Assembly (NCBI RefSeq): GCF_021018805.1
Contig: NC_086258.1
Coordinates: forward strand, 4,565,081 to 4,629,080
Direction of reading: 5' to 3'
DNA length: 64,000 nt
Source of the DNA: Prinia subflava
Taxonomy: Eukaryota; Chordata; Aves; Passeriformes; Cisticolidae
The notes below the pieces were generated by a model that did no database searches, had not been told where the DNA came from, and worked only from the letters and a program-made list of their open reading frames with translations. This document shows positions 59,646 to 64,000 of this stretch, in pieces (position 1 is the stretch's first letter; the number at the start of each line of letters is the position of its first letter). A program made the position numbers and the translations under genes.

Positions 59646-60895
59646 CAGGAGTGGATCTGAAGTGCCTTCAAGGTGAGTTCCTGCTGGGTTTGTTAAATGT
59701 GTAAGGGAGACCATCTTGGTGAGTTCAGGTGGTAATTGGCTGCAGAGCAGAAATGTTCCATCCCTGAACCCCTCCATCCTCCACAGTGCCTTCAGTGCTG
59801 GAAGCTATTCCAGCTTCAAAACCAGGGACCAGCTGTGTTTGGGGGATGCATTATAATCAAAATGTTCATGTACAGAGGCCTAACACTGCTGTGAAATGGT
59901 GGGATTTCACTTCAGGTCAGCAGAGTGAGATCTGGCTGGAAAATTGGGGTGAGGATGCGCACCCAAAATTGGCATTTGAAAATTAATTTCCCATCATTTT
60001 CTTGTCTTTCTTTTTTTTGTGTGTGTTGGTTGTTTTGTCCCCAGAACACATTAACAAGTTATCACCAGTGCCCAGTGCCTTATCCTGGATCAGGAAAGGT
60101 GCTGGTGGTTCCTCCTTGCCTTGGCCAGACGTGAGAGCTGCAGGTCTCTTGTGCGGTCTGGGCCAGGCCAGATGTGCAGCAAATCCCCTCTGGTGATCCA
60201 ATTTGTCCCCTTTTCCTACAATTTCTTTCTCTTTTTTTTAGGTTTTTTTTGTAATTCCCCAATTATCCCAGGTAATGAATTGCATATGGCCATGGCATTT
60301 ACTTCTCTGTGTGAAATCTGTAGCAGCTGCATTGTTTATCAGTTCAATATGTTGACTACAGATGCCATTTCTGTATCACAATTAAGTTATTTAAAATCTC
60401 CTTCTCCCACCAGCTATGTCCCTCCCAGCCTTGCCATTCCAACAGGAATTGTTGCAGCCTGGTTCCTTTTCCCAGCTGATTCCATACTCCAGCTAAAAGC
60501 TCAAACCTGCCAGAGGTCACAACCTTGTGTGGCCATTCCAGCTGATGGAAAGTTCTGAAATATTCACTGTGTTTTCTCTTCCACAAAACACGAGGTGAAC
60601 TGATCACCAAGGGTGCAAAGGATGGAAAATGAGATCCAGAGCCTTTTGAGTGAGACTAACAAAAATTGATTTACCTCCTTTCATTTAACCATGAGTGGAT
60701 CCTCCACATCTTTGGAGAAATATTGGGCTCTTCAGACCTTTTCAAGTATAATGACATCTGAAATGCACATGCTTTACCAGAGCTATTGAACTGGACTGTG
60801 AAATAATCTTTGAAACACGTCAATATGGCAAAACACACAGAGGGGGCATGATTTGCTGAGGCCATAATTAAACATTGAATTTGCCTCTCCTCTGG
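59646..60895. other. Unique non-coding sequence
   Basis: No gene recognised. T-runs near 60011-60017 and 60232-60250. Confidence 0.5.
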
Positions 60896-61345
60896 GCTCT
60901 GCTGTGTTCCCATCAGCCTCCTCTACAGCAAATTGTTGTAACCTAATGTCCTGTGTGTTTGGATTTGGTTAATTTATTTCCTGCACCTCATTTTCCTGGA
61001 ATGAGAGTGGTTATTTATGGCACAGCAGCAAACACTTTACATTTATGGGGGGTTATGAATTTCAGTAATGGGTTTTGTGGTAATTTAATCTGTCCCAACT
61101 ACGAGGCATTTTACAATGACAATTAAATTATTATTAAAAAAAATAAACCTCAAATGACATTCTTATCACTTATCAACATATCAAAAGTTTCACTATGTGG
61201 CATTTTTGGACAAGGTTATAAATATCTCCCCATAATTTTTAGAGAATCCTTGCCATAAACTCTGAGTGAACTTAATTAACTTTCACAGATTATTTGAAAG
61301 GGATTATTTTTTACACATTTCATTGTTAGTGAGTGAAACATATTT
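60896..61345. promoter_or_regulatory. Candidate long conserved non-coding block
   Basis: About 450 bp of repeat-free, strongly AT-rich sequence with GGTTAATTTATTTCC, GGTAATTTAATC, GACAATTAAATTATTATT, CTTATCACTTATC and CTTAATTAACTTTC. The word variety is high (not a simple repeat), which separates it from decayed AT repeats. Its right edge abuts a CR1 insertion. Confidence 0.37.
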
Positions 61346-61353
61346 TTTTTTAA

Positions 61354-61447
61354 GTCACAGAATCACAGAATCTTTTAGGTTAGAAAAGCCCTCTAAGACC
61401 ATCAAGTCCATCCATTAAGCATCACTGCCAAGTCCCCCACTAAAACA
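61354..61447 (-). mobile_element. CR1 LINE, 3' end fragment, minus strand
   Basis: Begins CACAGAATCACAGAATC (two terminal octamers in complement) and continues TTAGGTTAGAAAAGCCCTC, CCATCAAGTCCATCCATTAA and CACTGCCAAGTCCCCCACTAA, matching the complement of a CR1 3' end. 5'-truncated near 61447. Confidence 0.9.
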
Positions 61448-62890
61448 TCAGTTTATCATATGCAAAAGCAAATGCAAATACTTAATATGTAAAGACTTAC
61501 ACTTGATGATCTACTTTGACTCCTGAAGAGAAAAGCACCCCATGGGGTGGGAATGGCAAATTTGTGATTTTTCTTGTCCTGATCTCATGGGAGAAAAAGC
61601 TTTTATTTCCATCGGTCAGCACTGTCTATGAAAAATGATCAAAAAAGTGTCAAGTATGTTAATTTACACTCCATTAAATTAATTTTAATGCTGGCCTGCT
61701 GAGTAGCTAATTTTCAAAGCTAAATATCTTGGCTCTTTCAAAACATTATTTTTTTTTTCTCCTCCAAAACACCCAGAATGCTCCACTCCTTTTGGGGGAG
61801 CTGGGGACTTACATCTTCTTCAAGATTGAATATAGATGTGCAGCTCTGTGTGGGAGAGAGAGAGAGAACAGAAATCCCCTTCTCCATCTCCTCTCCAGAG
61901 AGGCAGCAAACAAAAAACTTTCATTAGAAGAGACTCCTCAAAGTTATTTTCAAATCTCTGCCTGAAAAAATGACCCCTAATGCACTGATTATGGTAATGC
62001 CCAGAGGCTCAGTGAGATTGGGACTATATTTTGCTAAGTGCTATATAAAATATCAGATGGTACCTCTTCAAAGGAGCCTGCTGTCTCAGAAGGCAAGGCA
62101 GACGAAAAGCTGGGTAAAAAGAGTGGAATTACACCTATTTGCAGATAAAGCCAGCTATTCTAATCATCAGGGTGCTATCAGAAGCCTTGTGATCAATTCC
62201 TGTTCAGCTGCTGCTGCCTCCAGTGCCCCTGGAGCCACAATTAGGATTTTAGGCAAGGCAAGCAGTGTCTCCACATCTCCCTTCCCCACTGGGAAGCTGT
62301 GGCAGCAGCGCTGCTCATTCCCACGGGGGAGATTCGAGGATGGAATTCAGAGCTGAGGGGAGGAGGACACACAGGTCACACTCAGAGCCTGCCCTGGGCT
62401 GCATACAGGAGCCCACTGTCTTCAGCTCTCCCCATGTTCCTGCTGGACATTCCCCTGAGAACAGGGAAACCTCGGCTGTGAAACCTCAGCGGGGTCACAG
62501 CAGGGAGTGACCCCTTGTTCTCCCTGAGGAAAGCACTCTGAACAATTTCCTTGCTGCCTTTAAGTACCCCACATCACTTAGAAACAGCTGTATTCTCTGA
62601 TTTTGGAATGGATGGAAACTACATGCAGCAGCTTGGATCCAGGCTTTCCCCTGTAACAGAAAAGAGCCTTGGGTCCTTTAGTGATGGCCACAGATTTGGC
62701 TTTGTCTCCTCTGTTTCACTAAAACAGGAGAGATCCCAAATTCAAACCACAGTGGAGCATCTCCAATTTTAGTCCAAAATTCCCACAGCAGCGTGTGTCC
62801 ACAGACCCTGGCTCCTTCAGACAGCTGAACTTGGCAAAGTGTTGAGTCAGAACCTCGTTTTTTGAGCCTCTATCTTTTAGCAACCAGTAC
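61448..62890. other. Unique non-coding sequence
   Basis: A short (GA)n lies at 61853-61868. The frame at 61970-62356 (128 codons) is the longest here but has no recognisable domain or supporting homologous motif, so it is not called. Confidence 0.5.
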
Positions 62891-62892
62891 TA

Positions 62893-63215
62893 AATCATGA
62901 TCTGGGGCTGTTCAACCTGGAGAAGGTTGTGTGGAGATTTCACAGAGGTGGCCTCAGACTGACAGAGGGAATATTTAGGTTGGATATGGAGAAGGAATTC
63001 TTCCCTGTGAGGGTGGGCAGGCCCTGGCACAGGGTGTCCAGAGCAGCTGTGGCTGCCCCTGGATCCCTGGCAGTGCCCAAGGCCAGGCTGGACAGGGCTG
63101 GGAGCAGCCTGGGACAGGGGGAGGTGTCCCTGCCCATGGCAGGGAGTTGCAACAAGATCATCCTCAAGCTCTCTTCCAACCCAAACCATCTGGGATTCTG
63201 GGATTCTAACAGAGG
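62893..63215 (+). mobile_element. CR1 LINE, 5'-truncated 3' end
   Basis: Contains GGCTGTTCAACCTGGAGAAGG, GAGGGTGGGCAGGCCCTGGC, the CTGGATCCCTGGCAGTGCCC block and CCAACCCAAACCATCTGGGATTCTGGGATTCT. The segment corresponding to the CCAGTACCTGAAGG region is missing or much diverged compared with the 8.6-kb copy, so an internal deletion is likely. The 3' octamers read GGGATTCT rather than TGATTCTG. Confidence 0.95.
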
Positions 63216-64000
63216 AAATACAAACTCAGCTTCCATTCACAAAGAGTCAAAATCTCTTTTGCTGTCAACCACAGCTTGCTGTTACCTGGGACAGGTTCAG
63301 AGCCTGATGGAGGCATTGAGAATCTTGGAATGATTTTCAGCCCACTTTGACAGTGTCTTTCTCCCCTGGGGTGTGTAACAGAGCCTTCAACAATTTGCTT
63401 AAAGCAAAAAAACATTACCTTACCTGTAAAGAGAGGAATCCACTTGCCAGAAAATGAGATTCACTGGGATAAGGGAATCATCCACCTTGATAAATCAAAC
63501 TACATTCCTTAACGGCTGAAATTCAGGTTTGTAACTCATAAATCTACTGAAGACATCTTGCAGGTGTTCTAAAGAAGCATCCCAGCAGCTGCCCAGGTCA
63601 TGAGAATTTGCCTGCTTAATTAAGAAGGTTATTCTGTTTTCCCCTCTTCAATTCCAAATGGCAAAGTAATGGGGAATTGGCTTGTACAGACCAAAAGGTT
63701 TTGATTTCCAGTGAGGAACCCCCAGGTTAAATCCTGCCATGGAAGCCTTCCACTGATGGCAGGAAAAGAAATGATTACTGGAATTTTCAACCCCTAGGAT
63801 TCATGGCTCTTTCCCACTGTGCCTTTGAATTTAGCTACATGTGCTGCATTTAAAAAGTTGTAAAAAAAAAATTATAACTAAGATCTAAGGGAGTTAAAGC
63901 AAAACTTTACAAACACTTTGTTTCCAAACAAAAATGCAGAGGCACCTTCATATGGGCTTTGTTCTTTTTTCACTTAAGTTTTTTTATTTTGCCTTCAGAG
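63216..64000. other. Unique non-coding sequence
   Basis: No gene or element recognised to the window end. An A9 run lies near 63862. Confidence 0.5.

Noticed and set aside
1..64000. tRNA, snRNA, 5S rRNA or microRNA genes
   Set aside because: Scanned by eye for tRNA B-box (GGTTCGA) contexts, U6/U1-like starts and strong short hairpins; nothing convincing. A covariance-model search would be decisive.
1..64000. Bacterial-type systems (CRISPR, toxin-antitoxin, phage defence)
   Set aside because: The window is vertebrate nuclear DNA; all direct repeats are minisatellites or transposon tails without spacers.

Overview
This is vertebrate nuclear DNA, almost certainly from a bird and probably a songbird. 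The diagnostic signal is a set of eight 5'-truncated CR1 LINE 3' ends. Most finish in the CR1 terminal octamer (ATTCTGTG/ATTCTATG type), and none ends in a poly(A) tail. A solo LTR with the avian TGTCCTGG...CCAGGACA ends, low overall repeat content and moderate GC content fit this. I see no SINEs of mammalian type, no bacterial or phage genes and no CRISPR. The passerine assignment is an inference from the style of the CR1 and LTR copies, not a proven identification.

I find no protein-coding exon, RNA gene or processed pseudogene that I can support. The longest open frames all lie in tandem repeats whose units lack stop codons (14.8-15.2 kb, 42.3-43.2 kb, 47.0-47.5 kb) and are artefacts of periodicity. 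The window reads as intergenic or large-intron sequence.

Layout: 1-3.7 kb is unique sequence. 3.7-6.7 kb holds an inverted pair of an unnamed ~110-bp dispersed repeat, two minisatellites (34-bp and 52-bp periods) and two LTR-like segments. 8.6-9.05 kb is a CR1. 12.2-12.74 kb is a solo LTR with a clean 5-bp target duplication. A related LTR ending at 15.45 kb contains a 386-bp uninterrupted GGGAA array. 15.5-35 kb is mostly unique, with several blocks that look like conserved regulatory DNA. 37.30-38.01 kb is a near-perfect 193-bp inverted repeat around a 332-bp spacer. 42.29-42.97 kb is a CR1 tail whose terminal octamer has grown to about 630 bp with higher-order duplications. 43.4-43.7 kb is a G-poor TTAAA-rich block. 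47.10-47.45 kb is a 350-bp GAA/GGA purine tract. 47.5-61.3 kb is mostly unique and carries several further AT-rich, homeodomain-site-rich candidate enhancers. CR1 fragments recur at 58.8, 61.4 and 62.9-63.2 kb.

There are no genes here to interact. The functional content, if any, is cis-regulatory, and the most unusual content is structural: one large palindrome-like repeat and three expanded simple-sequence arrays within about 33 kb.
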